Shown one piece after another: positions 48,947 through 57,609 of a DNA stretch of 64,000 nucleotides. The stretch spans positions 1,860,001 to 1,924,000 of the forward strand of contig NZ_LT670844.1 of NCBI RefSeq assembly GCF_900141755.1, written 5' to 3'. Numbering within the stretch: the first letter of the stretch is position 1; the number at the start of each line of letters is the position of its first letter. The notes beneath the pieces are model-generated. The model was not told the origin of the DNA. It saw only the letters and a list, made by a program, of their open reading frames with translations, and did no database searches. This stretch comes from Bradyrhizobium lablabi (GTDB lineage: Bacteria > Pseudomonadota > Alphaproteobacteria > Rhizobiales > Xanthobacteraceae). A program made the translations under genes and the position numbers.

Positions 48947-50854
48947 TCATGCCGCCGCAATTGTCAGCTCGGCTTCTACGGTGTCCTCGTCACCCTCGGC
49001 ATCCTCGCCCTCCTCCGCGACACCACCTGTGTATGCGGATTTGCCGGTGGCTTGCTCTATCAGAGAAAGTAATCGCGCCTGCCGATCTTCCATAAACGCT
49101 TGAAAGTTGTCGGCCCGGAGAAGTGCAGGATCAATCAAATGAGACCTGAGATAGGTGTCGAGCCGTTCGTCATCGATCGCCGGAGTTGTCTCGTTACCAC
49201 TCTCCAGTTTTGCGATGTACTGCGACGGCGCGACCCCTCCGATGATGCGATTCGTTCGATAGGAGAGCGGCGTCTTGTTGATGATCGAATCAAAAACATC
49301 AGGTTTGATGCGATTGGTTTTGCACCAATCCTGTGGAAATATATGATGTATGTCCACGTTTTCGCCGAAGAAAACGGTGTGGTCGAATTTTTGACCGGAG
49401 CGAAAGTCTTGTGCGCCTTCCTTCATCAGAAGAGCGTTGACGCCTTTGTAAGCGGCGGACAAACGCATACGCATTGTTTTCAATCTATCTGCGCGGAAGA
49501 GTGTTTCACTGATCGTTGAAGGCTCGGGGCCGCCTCTAAGCCAAGCCGGGACCTCCATGAAATCACGTGCAATTCGGGATTCGACCGCTGAACCATAGAG
49601 CTCGCCGAATACGCCGTTCCAATACCATTGTACTAATTTCGCCCGGTTTGCCTCATGCTCCCAAGCGTCCCCGATGTCGGCAAGAATGGCAGCGAGAGGG
49701 ACGATCTGCGACTGGTACGGTAGATCGAAAATCCGATAGATGTGAAGCATGTGCAAGAACTTAGCGGCTTGCACGAAACCCCGCTCAACTTGCGCTTCGT
49801 ATTGTTTGTAGGCATCAAGCGGCAAATTGAGCAACGCCTGACGGTTTTCTGAAACAGCCGGCAGCTCTTTGCCCCGCTTCCCGGCCGCCTCCGCGGCGCG
49901 TCGGCGATCTCGCGTAAAGAATAGGGAGATTGCCTGAAGGAAATCCGTATTTCCAACTCCCGCAATGATTCCAATCTCTTCACCGGCGGGTCGAAGCGTT
50001 TCTGCAAGACGGCGGTGACGACCCTTGACTTGGTCGTCACCGTACCAATCTTTTCGCAGTTCATGGCCGGAAGCTGCGTACATGGCGGTGACAAGTTCGA
50101 AGGCGTCCAAAGCCTTGCCGCCGGTATTTACTTTTTCAAATACGACGCACACCGCCTCTTTCGAAGTAGATCGGTCCAGGGTGATGACCGGCACACGATA
50201 ATATTTGAAGTTTTCCAGTATCTGGCGCTTGAACGCCCTGAATTCCTCTCGAACACTTTCGTGCTGATCACCGCGCCAATAATTGTCGAATCCATCCTGC
50301 CACTTATCCCAATCGAAAACTTGGCAGACAGGATACATCAGCGCAGCATATTCCTTATGTGCGGAGGAAAGATCTAACTTCACGATCCTCCCAAAATCCG
50401 CTTTTTCAATTTTATCTTCAGGAAGCCCAACAATCGCCTCTTCGCGATCTATGGATGGATCGAGCGCCTTCCGAATGTCGATATAAAACCAGCGCTTCAC
50501 CTTCTTTTTCTTGGGCGTGACGGTTTCGACCACCTTCGCACGTAGCGTGACCTGATAAAGCGACGTCATCCGTTGCTGACCGTCAAGCAAAAGCGATTGC
50601 GGTGAGACGCCCTTTGCTTCTGGTGGTGCACCTTCCACAGGTCTTGGTTTAAAATTGACCGGTCCACCGGTATCAAGCGACATCAATGCGCCTACTGGAA
50701 AAGCCCGCGAAACCGAGGCTACCAAGCTTTTAATGCGATCTTCGTCCCATACCCAACTGCGCTGAAAGTCTGGAAGCTGAATGATCCCCCGATGGCAATC
50801 ATCAAGGAGTTTGTGCAAATCGATAGGATTTGTCTGAAAGGTTGACCCGGCCAC
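48947..50854 (-). CDS. DUF262-HNH protein (GmrSD/BrxU-like type IV restriction enzyme)
   Basis: A 635-residue nuclease candidate. The N-terminal DUF262 domain has IIQLPDFQRSWVWDEDRIKSLVASV and LLLDGQQRMTSLYQV (residues 25-103), the ParB-like NTPase core of GmrS. The C-terminal part carries an HNH-type motif of GmrD/DUF1524 flavour: NVDIHHIFPQDWCKTN (D501, H503, H504) and NKTPLSYRTNRIIGG (N526). GmrSD enzymes cut glucosylated or otherwise modified phage DNA; a relative (BrxU) accompanies BREX systems. The start is GTG 50854 with TGGGGGT upstream. The acidic tail (EEGEDAEGDEDTVEAE) is odd. It lies 76 bases downstream of the DUF499 gene in the same operon. Confidence 0.87.
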   Translation of the reverse strand: MAGSTFQTNPIDLHKLLDDCHRGIIQLPDFQRSWVWDEDRIKSLVASVSRAFPVGALMSLDTGGPVNFKPRPVEGAPPEAKGVSPQSLLLDGQQRMTSLYQVTLRAKVVETVTPKKKKVKRWFYIDIRKALDPSIDREEAIVGLPEDKIEKADFGRIVKLDLSSAHKEYAALMYPVCQVFDWDKWQDGFDNYWRGDQHESVREEFRAFKRQILENFKYYRVPVITLDRSTSKEAVCVVFEKVNTGGKALDAFELVTAMYAASGHELRKDWYGDDQVKGRHRRLAETLRPAGEEIGIIAGVGNTDFLQAISLFFTRDRRRAAEAAGKRGKELPAVSENRQALLNLPLDAYKQYEAQVERGFVQAAKFLHMLHIYRIFDLPYQSQIVPLAAILADIGDAWEHEANRAKLVQWYWNGVFGELYGSAVESRIARDFMEVPAWLRGGPEPSTISETLFRADRLKTMRMRLSAAYKGVNALLMKEGAQDFRSGQKFDHTVFFGENVDIHHIFPQDWCKTNRIKPDVFDSIINKTPLSYRTNRIIGGVAPSQYIAKLESGNETTPAIDDERLDTYLRSHLIDPALLRADNFQAFMEDRQARLLSLIEQATGKSAYTGGVAEEGEDAEGDEDTVEAELTIAAA

Positions 50855-50930
50855 AATAATTTTACCCCCAAAGACGCTTATGGCTCAACAATGATGGTCT
50901 ATTCGTACAAGTGCAAGGCGCCCCCGCGCC

Positions 50931-53900
50931 TCAATCCTCAAAGCCCGTCGATTCCGGTTTGAACTTGAGCTGCCGAGCATTGTCCCTCACCACGCTTACA
51001 TCGTTGTCTGCAAACCCCTCTTCAGCCAGCGCCTCAACCTCCAACGTCAGCCTAACCCTGGCTCCTTGGGTTTGCTGGAGTTCCATAACAACGGCATTCA
51101 AAATCGCATCGAAGGCCTTCACCGGCCGGATCATATCAATTTCGACGGAGCCGTAGAAACGCTTGGGTCGTGTCGCTCCTTCCACCGTCGTTGGACCTGC
51201 TGCCACTCCACCAGAAACGTTAGGGACTTCTCCAGCCGGCGGGGGCAAACCGATAACGCTATTTTCGGACTGGCCTCCATAGGCTGCGGCAACCTCCTTA
51301 CGGACGATAACCGCATCTTGGGAAAACCTCGTGGGCGCGAGCCTCCCGCACACAAGCCCCTCATATTTTCCGCTGCCCTCATCAAAGCGGTCAGCGTAGC
51401 CGAATTGAGGATCGGCGCTGGAAACACCCTCTGCGATCGCGCTTTCCAAGACTGCCGGGTCGCGCAGTTTAGGCAAGTAAACGTAGGCGGCGAACCATTC
51501 GCGGAGGTCTGCGATCGCAAGGTGCGGCCTATCGGCAGGCCAGAGGCCGGTCAATTTCGCCATCAACATTCGCGGTCCGAGCGTATCCTTGACGAGACCG
51601 TCGCCACGAGAAGAAACCTTCTCGTAGACCGAAGTGGCGATCGACGGGCGCTCGCGCGAAAGCAGTGCCGTTTGCGCGATCTCGAAGGGCTTGCCGTCGA
51701 GCACGGTCTCATCCTTCTCTGCATAAAGAATGTGAGTCCACGCGGAACGGATCGCTCTTTCGGCCGCCTCACGGTTCGTTCTAGCTTTCTCCTTCACATC
51801 TGCCGATTGTCCTTGCGTCAATTGCTGTTGGGTATTCTCGTCATTCTCGATCGACGTCCAGGCGAGAGCCTTCCGCACCACGTCGCGCGCGTTGTTTAGT
51901 GCGGCATCATCAGGCGCGACGAAGATCAAAATGTTTCGGTAGCGGCGCTGCGAAGTCCGACAACGCGTCAGCGTATCAGTGACCGCATCCACCGCAGCCG
52001 ATGCCGTGGCACCTTTCGTGTGGATAAATGACGGGCCGAGGATCACAAGCGTCAGGGCGGCGGCTTCGTCGATTGAGCTCGGTTCATCCGGAGCTGCATG
52101 TACCTTAGCAAAACCGCTCTTTTGGTTTGCCTCAGCCGTGAGAACGCGCAGGATATCGATATCGACCTCGTGAGCCGGCAACGATTTTGCGCGCTCGTCT
52201 GCGAGTCGATTCAACGTCGGCTGGGTCGAGAACCAGTAGCGTCCCGCGTCCTCGTAGAGGTATGTAGCGCCCTCGTGCAGCTCCCGTAGTGCTTCACCAA
52301 AAATCGCGAGTTGATCGCCCGGTTCGGCCGCCGCAAGCCGCACGTCTTGACCTGTCACACCTGCGTTTGGCTGGCCGACTTTTGGAGCTGAACAGAGGAA
52401 TACCGCGCGCGCGGCGCGCGTTGCGGCCCGCGCCTGCGCGAGACGCCGCGTTGTATTTGTTTCCATCCGCGCAGGCCGCGATCCTTCACCATCGACCTCA
52501 CTGTCTATGACCGCGGAAAAAGCGGAATCGAGGGGGTAGATCACACTTGCTTTGATACGAGCATCGGCAACCGGAACACGGGCCGGCAAGATCATCGGAT
52601 CGCGAGTACGCGCCTGCCATAACACGCTGACAACGTTGGCCATGAACCGCAGTACACCGCGGGTCTTCTGGAATTTGTCGAGCGTCGACCAGTCCTTCGA
52701 CAAGCGCTCGAATAGTTCAGGATGGATTGGATATGAGAGGCGCAATAATTCTCCGTAATTTGCCTCGCGCGCGTATGGCGGAAACTCAGCAGCATTCCTC
52801 TTGTAAAGGTCATGAAACGCCTTGACGGTTTCATCACGCGCCTTCTCGCCTTCTGCATCGAGTTCTTGGAAAAGTCGCCGGCGTACAATCTCATAAGTTT
52901 CGTTGCCGTGTGCCGCGAGCCACGGCGAACCAACGCGACCAAACACCTTTTCGAGACGATGCAATGCGGCGATGCCCTTCGCTCCGCCGGCCTCTTCATC
53001 GCTTTCTGGCAGCGAGCCAACAAGCAACACATTCGGAAGCATCTTCGCCGCTTCGGTTAACGACTGGATGAATGATAGAAAAGCTTCGAACCGATCGTCG
53101 GGAAGCTGTCGCGCGAACGCGACCACTTCGTCGAGCAAAATCACGCTCGGCCCCGCCTTGCGAAACAGCTCCACCAACAGTTCAGAGCCCGGATTGGTGC
53201 CGTTTGCTTCTGCCTCGCGCAGGAGTTTTAGTCCAGCATCGCCTGCAAGGCGCCAGGCAATATAGCCCCAAAGTGTGCGAACTTTTGGCCCGTCCTTAAG
53301 CACGAGCGAGGAGTCGACCCCCTTCGCTGTGCCGACGAACACAGCGGTCTTTACCGGCTTCCAATTCTTGACGCCCATTTCGGCTGCGAGTTCGCGCACG
53401 CCGGGAAGCAAGTCAAGGTCGGTCGCGTTTGCGAGGTGGTAGAGCGCCAGCATTGTATGGGTCTTGCCGCCACCGAACGAGGTCTGAAGGCCAAGAATCG
53501 GATCTCCCCCCTTGCCTGAAAGCCGCTCAAGCGCGGTGCGAAGGACCCGTTTTAGTCCGTCCGTCAGGAAGGTAATGCGGAAGAAGTTGTCTGGTTTGGA
53601 GTAATCCTCGCTCGCCTGACCCATATCGACTGCTGCGAGATCGGCTGCGAACTCAGATTGCTTGTAACGGTTCTCCAGCACGTCCGTGTGAGGGAATGCG
53701 ACTTCGATCCACGGGTGCAATGCGCCGACCGGCGCTTCGGTGGTATCGAGGCCGAGCGAGAGGGTACCCGGCTTCCCAAGTGCCGTCGCGGCTTGTGCGC
53801 CGGCAACCGGCGGCAACGCTTCGACACCATCACGCCGCTGCGCATCATAAAGCTTCGCAATTTCGTCGATTTCTTTCTTTGGGCCTTTTACGGCACGCGC

Positions 53901-54257
53901 AAGACAGACCATGGCATCGAGGTAACGCAGCGCTTCAGAGTCGGTCAGCGGCAGAGCGAGATGCGAGGTCGTGTTCCTGGCCTCAAAGGACGTCGAAACG
54001 AAATTGCGGACTTTGAACTTTTCGTTGCGCGCAAAAGCATCGTCGAAGACATCGCGCCAATTATCGAGCATCGTCTTGAGCAGTCCATAGCCATCGAGCG
54101 GGTCCAATGGAGACGATCCTTGCGCGCGGCTCGCATGCATGATCCAGCGCTTGCCAAGCTTCGCTTCCATCCGTTCAGCCACGAAAGGCTGAACAGCTTT
54201 CTGAAGATGAAAGAGGCCGTCCTGCACTCGTCGGAGTGTTTCCTTGTCGGTTGCCAT
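50931..54257 (-). CDS. HEPN (Swt1-like)-DUF499 ATPase (BrxC/PglY-like)
   Basis: An 1108-residue multidomain ATPase. The first 125 residues form a Swt1-type HEPN domain (VQPFVAERMEAKLGKRWI...LLKTMLDNWRDVFDDAF...NFVSTSFEARNTTSHLALPLTDSEALRYLDAM) with an Rx4H motif, R94-H99, the pattern of HEPN ribonuclease active sites. The DUF499 domain follows: Walker A GLQTSFGGGKTHTML (K265), Walker B SVILLDEVVAFARQLPDDR (D376-E377) and a long alpha/beta region to about 800. The C-terminal 250 residues hold a beta-rich domain (PKRFYGSVEIDMIRPVKAFDAILNAVVMELQQTQGARVRLTLEVEA). DUF499 proteins are the BrxC/PglY ATPases of BREX/Pgl systems. It starts 20 bases after the methyltransferase stop. Confidence 0.9.
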   Translation of the reverse strand: MATDKETLRRVQDGLFHLQKAVQPFVAERMEAKLGKRWIMHASRAQGSSPLDPLDGYGLLKTMLDNWRDVFDDAFARNEKFKVRNFVSTSFEARNTTSHLALPLTDSEALRYLDAMVCLARAVKGPKKEIDEIAKLYDAQRRDGVEALPPVAGAQAATALGKPGTLSLGLDTTEAPVGALHPWIEVAFPHTDVLENRYKQSEFAADLAAVDMGQASEDYSKPDNFFRITFLTDGLKRVLRTALERLSGKGGDPILGLQTSFGGGKTHTMLALYHLANATDLDLLPGVRELAAEMGVKNWKPVKTAVFVGTAKGVDSSLVLKDGPKVRTLWGYIAWRLAGDAGLKLLREAEANGTNPGSELLVELFRKAGPSVILLDEVVAFARQLPDDRFEAFLSFIQSLTEAAKMLPNVLLVGSLPESDEEAGGAKGIAALHRLEKVFGRVGSPWLAAHGNETYEIVRRRLFQELDAEGEKARDETVKAFHDLYKRNAAEFPPYAREANYGELLRLSYPIHPELFERLSKDWSTLDKFQKTRGVLRFMANVVSVLWQARTRDPMILPARVPVADARIKASVIYPLDSAFSAVIDSEVDGEGSRPARMETNTTRRLAQARAATRAARAVFLCSAPKVGQPNAGVTGQDVRLAAAEPGDQLAIFGEALRELHEGATYLYEDAGRYWFSTQPTLNRLADERAKSLPAHEVDIDILRVLTAEANQKSGFAKVHAAPDEPSSIDEAAALTLVILGPSFIHTKGATASAAVDAVTDTLTRCRTSQRRYRNILIFVAPDDAALNNARDVVRKALAWTSIENDENTQQQLTQGQSADVKEKARTNREAAERAIRSAWTHILYAEKDETVLDGKPFEIAQTALLSRERPSIATSVYEKVSSRGDGLVKDTLGPRMLMAKLTGLWPADRPHLAIADLREWFAAYVYLPKLRDPAVLESAIAEGVSSADPQFGYADRFDEGSGKYEGLVCGRLAPTRFSQDAVIVRKEVAAAYGGQSENSVIGLPPPAGEVPNVSGGVAAGPTTVEGATRPKRFYGSVEIDMIRPVKAFDAILNAVVMELQQTQGARVRLTLEVEALAEEGFADNDVSVVRDNARQLKFKPESTGFED

Positions 54258-54277
54258 ACTCGCTGTCCCTCAATCAA

Positions 54278-57154
54278 TCACAACAAGGAAGCCTGGTCGG
54301 GTGTATCGAAACGACTGCCTTGCTCAATTTCGTTCGCCAGATTTTCGAGCTTAGGCCACTCTTGCGCTAGTTCGTTGTAAACCAGCGCTTCCTGCTGCCA
54401 ACCTTTGCGAGACGCGATTTTGTAAAGCAGGTCAGCAAGCGTGAGCGCATCCGATGACATTCGACCCATCGATTTTACGAGCTGGGCCGCCGCGAGCTGA
54501 CCGCCATCCTCCGCAGCTAGTGCACGCGCCGTGTGCTGAACGCATTCCCAAATCGTGGGGCTCTTGTCGCTCTCCGGGCTCCAGTCCCCGGGCAGTTCAG
54601 GCCGCGGGGTGAGGCCGGCCCGCCCCCTACCGTCCTTGAAGACTTTGGAAGCAAAGAGAGCCTTGTCGGAAGTGTCTTTAGCGGTCGCTAGTGCGATCAA
54701 TTCGCCCGAGGGCTTTGTGTCGAATCCGTAGCTCTCGAACCATGTCAGCGCGACCTGGGTCACTGGATCGAACGCAGCAGCGGCTTCATTTTCGATCTCG
54801 TCCCATACGCGATTAATTAGCGTTAGCGCCGTTCGCACGCTCATGGTGCTGTCGTCGTCTTCGAGCACCTGCGAATACCGAGTGAACACGCCCATGCCCG
54901 GGCCGATCACCGATTGTTGCATATCCACTGGCCCGACGCCCGCCTTGCGAATGTCGGCGATAGCCTCCGGCATTTCAACTTTTAGGGTGCGGATAAATTC
55001 CGCACGGGTAACAATAGCTGCGGAAGGTTCACGTTTGCGGCAAACAAGAACGATCGAGGAAGCGAGCGCATTCGAGCCTTGTCCGCGCATCCTATTACTC
55101 AACTCCGAGCGCACGGGCCACGTTCCATCCACCGCCAACCCTGCGTTGACTACAGCCTGAAGGAAAGAAGCCCATCCCTGTGAAGTCAATCCATCGACGT
55201 TAGTCTCAGACTGTTTGAACGCATAGTAAATGCTAGTCGGAGCCTGCGGACTCGCGGCTGATCGAATGCATTCCAATGCCTTGCTCATACCATCAAGAAA
55301 GAACTTGTCCGCTGCTTCACGGCCACCATGTCTTCCAGCGGTTGCAACAAGCTCTTCGTCTTTAGGTGTAGTTAGACGTCGGAAGATATCTGGCCAGATA
55401 TCGAGTTGGCTTTTCCGGAGCCACACATAGAAGAAATCAGATAGATCAGCGTAGCCCACATTGTCGTAGTATGGCGGGTCTGTTGAAATAACAACTTCGC
55501 GAAATGGCAGCTCGTGAGCGGCATTGTGGGTGATAGTCGAATTAGGAGACGATGCCGGGACTTTATCGATCGCTCTGGCAAGGTTGTTCAAACTGATACC
55601 GAAATCTCCCGCGGCGCCTCCAAAGGCATTATTCTCTCCAAAATCCCAAAGCATCGGTATGGCTTGACGAGTAAACAGATGGCGCACCTGAGTCTTGGTT
55701 ATTTCCCAGCCGCAGAGTGAATTTTGGACATCCGCCAGCCTTCCCACCCCGAGACCGAGATATGTAGCCACAGCGTCAGCGTACGCGACGGCCCCTTTTC
55801 CTCCGTTGCGAAGGCGGTTGTCGTCTGCTCCGCCGAGCGCAACCAAAGCATCGGCTTCGCATTTTGACCGAGCCTCTTGCACTAGGTCGGAATAGGTTGA
55901 TAGCGCTGTAAGCTGACGCTGTGTGAACAAGTCCGCCCAGCGGGTTAATCCGTAGGCCGGAACCCGAAATCCGAGCGCCTTGGCGAAAAGCTCGCCTTCT
56001 GGTTCCCATTCCGGCTTCGCGCTGGCGGCAATCTCTTCGTGCTTTGCAGCGGGGGACAAGTAGATCCGTCTCCTCCCGCTTTCAGCGACAATGGCCATTA
56101 GTCGCACGCCAATCCGTCTGGCCTTACCTTCCGCACGTATCCATTCTTCGTCTATTGCCGAGCCAGTAAGCAAGCAGATGAAGTTGCCGCGCGTAGGCTT
56201 CGTTCCCACCCTCAGGCGCTCTTCATCTGCTTTCGTTAACTTTCCCGTCTTCATTTCGAACCGATAGCCGTCTCGCTCGGCGGCATCAATGATTGGATCG
56301 ACCCACGCTTTACTCCCTTCTCTACTAGAAAGCAGAAAGGAGGAAATAAGCGGCACCATTGCTCCCTTCGCGGCAGGGTCCGGCGATCGCACCGTGCGTG
56401 CCCACAGCCAGGCGATTACGGTCGCATCGGAACCGTCTGGTAGTTTCGCTTTCGGATAGAGATAGCCGATACGCTTCTCAGCTTCGCCGCGCATCCACTG
56501 ACCGTAGTAGCGCACGTCTTCGGCGAGACCTTCCGCGCCCTTGCCGTTCCAGTGACCGCGCTTGAGTTCGGCCAGCGCTCTTGGGTTTACTGGTGGCTTC
56601 CCAGCGAACTTCGGTGGAATTTCCACCAGCGCCTTACCTATCAGTACGGCAACCGGATTTAGGTCCGAACCGTAGGCACGCAACCCTAGACGTTGGGCCT
56701 CCAGCGGGATCGATCCGCCACCTGAGAATGGGTCATAAACCGGCGCGGCTTTGGTCTGTAGATAATCGAGGATTGCGTTTCCATTGCCCTCGGCCGGCGG
56801 ATCTTCGCCGAGGCCCCAAGCAACCGATCGGGCAATCTCCCAGCGCGCTTCGTTCAGGATTGCCTCATCATTCGATGCTTCCCACGGCACCAGACGCTCT
56901 ATGACCTTGTGAAGTCGCTTGCGCTCGGCGTCCTGCTCTTCCTCCGTCCTGAACCGGTCAGGCCATGACGAGGGATCATCCACGAGCTGCGCGAACAAAA
57001 TCGCTCGACAAGCAGCTAATGGCCGTCGCGCCCACCACAGGTGCAGGGTCGACGGATGTCCATGTCGAATTGATTTCTCCCGTGCCGAAGCAACATTGAT
57101 CGCCTCCAACGGGATGGAAACCTCGATTAGCTTTTTGCGTATAATTGGGTTCAT
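54278..57154 (-). CDS. DUF1156 DNA methyltransferase (PglXI-like)
   Basis: A 958-residue DNA methylase. The N-terminus is a DUF1156 domain (RKKLIEVSIPLEAINVASAREKSIRHGHPSTLHLWWARRPLAACRAILFAQLVDDP). SAM-binding motif I is VYDPFSGGGSIPLEAQRLGLRAYGSDLNPVAV (residues 139-170); catalytic motif IV is STDPPYYDNVGYADLSDFFYVWLRK (DPPY 559-562), so the product is N6-methyladenine or N4-methylcytosine. A large insertion between the motifs and a C-terminal region to 958 may carry target recognition. It is translationally coupled to the ASCH-protein gene (ATGA overlap). In BREX type 3 a DUF1156 methylase marks self DNA; the same role is likely here. Confidence 0.92.
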   Translation of the reverse strand: MNPIIRKKLIEVSIPLEAINVASAREKSIRHGHPSTLHLWWARRPLAACRAILFAQLVDDPSSWPDRFRTEEEQDAERKRLHKVIERLVPWEASNDEAILNEARWEIARSVAWGLGEDPPAEGNGNAILDYLQTKAAPVYDPFSGGGSIPLEAQRLGLRAYGSDLNPVAVLIGKALVEIPPKFAGKPPVNPRALAELKRGHWNGKGAEGLAEDVRYYGQWMRGEAEKRIGYLYPKAKLPDGSDATVIAWLWARTVRSPDPAAKGAMVPLISSFLLSSREGSKAWVDPIIDAAERDGYRFEMKTGKLTKADEERLRVGTKPTRGNFICLLTGSAIDEEWIRAEGKARRIGVRLMAIVAESGRRRIYLSPAAKHEEIAASAKPEWEPEGELFAKALGFRVPAYGLTRWADLFTQRQLTALSTYSDLVQEARSKCEADALVALGGADDNRLRNGGKGAVAYADAVATYLGLGVGRLADVQNSLCGWEITKTQVRHLFTRQAIPMLWDFGENNAFGGAAGDFGISLNNLARAIDKVPASSPNSTITHNAAHELPFREVVISTDPPYYDNVGYADLSDFFYVWLRKSQLDIWPDIFRRLTTPKDEELVATAGRHGGREAADKFFLDGMSKALECIRSAASPQAPTSIYYAFKQSETNVDGLTSQGWASFLQAVVNAGLAVDGTWPVRSELSNRMRGQGSNALASSIVLVCRKREPSAAIVTRAEFIRTLKVEMPEAIADIRKAGVGPVDMQQSVIGPGMGVFTRYSQVLEDDDSTMSVRTALTLINRVWDEIENEAAAAFDPVTQVALTWFESYGFDTKPSGELIALATAKDTSDKALFASKVFKDGRGRAGLTPRPELPGDWSPESDKSPTIWECVQHTARALAAEDGGQLAAAQLVKSMGRMSSDALTLADLLYKIASRKGWQQEALVYNELAQEWPKLENLANEIEQGSRFDTPDQASLL

Positions 57155-57540
57155 CCCGCCAACTGCCTCTGCACCTGCGCCGCGACATCATCGCTGAGGT
57201 TGACCGACTTAACGGCGCCGTTTGGATGTATGTAAGGAACAGGTCGCCTGAGGGGTTGGGCATTTTTCAAGACCCACGGCGTCGTCCATCCGCCCGCAAA
57301 CGCTGAGCCCTGTCTGTCGGACGGGATGCGATGGAAGTTTTCCGCCTCAGCGTATGCCACAAGATTGGTCAGTGGCGGTCGATTGTCCGTCAACTCCGCT
57401 ACCCGTACGACGTGGCCACTTTTCTTTCGAATCAAGCCTATAAGGCCACGATGCTTCCAAGTGCCGATGCGCATCTCCCAAATCTTTTCCCCCTTTAAAA
57501 TCAATGTGATCCAAGGCTCGTCGATAATTGAACCCTTCAT
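57151..57540 (-). CDS. ASCH-domain (PUA-like) protein
   Basis: A 129-residue single-domain protein. The start MKGSIIDEPWITLILKGEKIWEMRIGTWKHRGLIGLIRKKSGHVVRVAELTD is the ASCH signature (substrate-pocket strand 'EPWxxLIxxGxKxxExR', then a beta-barrel strand with VVRVAELTD). The C-terminal half (WTTPWVLKNAQPLRRPVPYIHPNGAVKSVNLSDDVA) completes the barrel. ASCH, EVE and YTH domains are PUA-like folds that bind RNA or modified bases, and several serve as readers in modification-dependent restriction. Placed between the helicase (69-base gap) and the methylase (4-base overlap), it may sense the base modification state; this is inference. Confidence 0.85.
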   Translation of the reverse strand: MKGSIIDEPWITLILKGEKIWEMRIGTWKHRGLIGLIRKKSGHVVRVAELTDNRPPLTNLVAYAEAENFHRIPSDRQGSAFAGGWTTPWVLKNAQPLRRPVPYIHPNGAVKSVNLSDDVAAQVQRQLAG

Positions 57541-57609
57541 AATCGCTCCCCAGTTGGCTTTAGCTTTAGAGCGAGCGGGAAGCCAGGTCCAACGCCTTCT
57601 GGAGGGACT

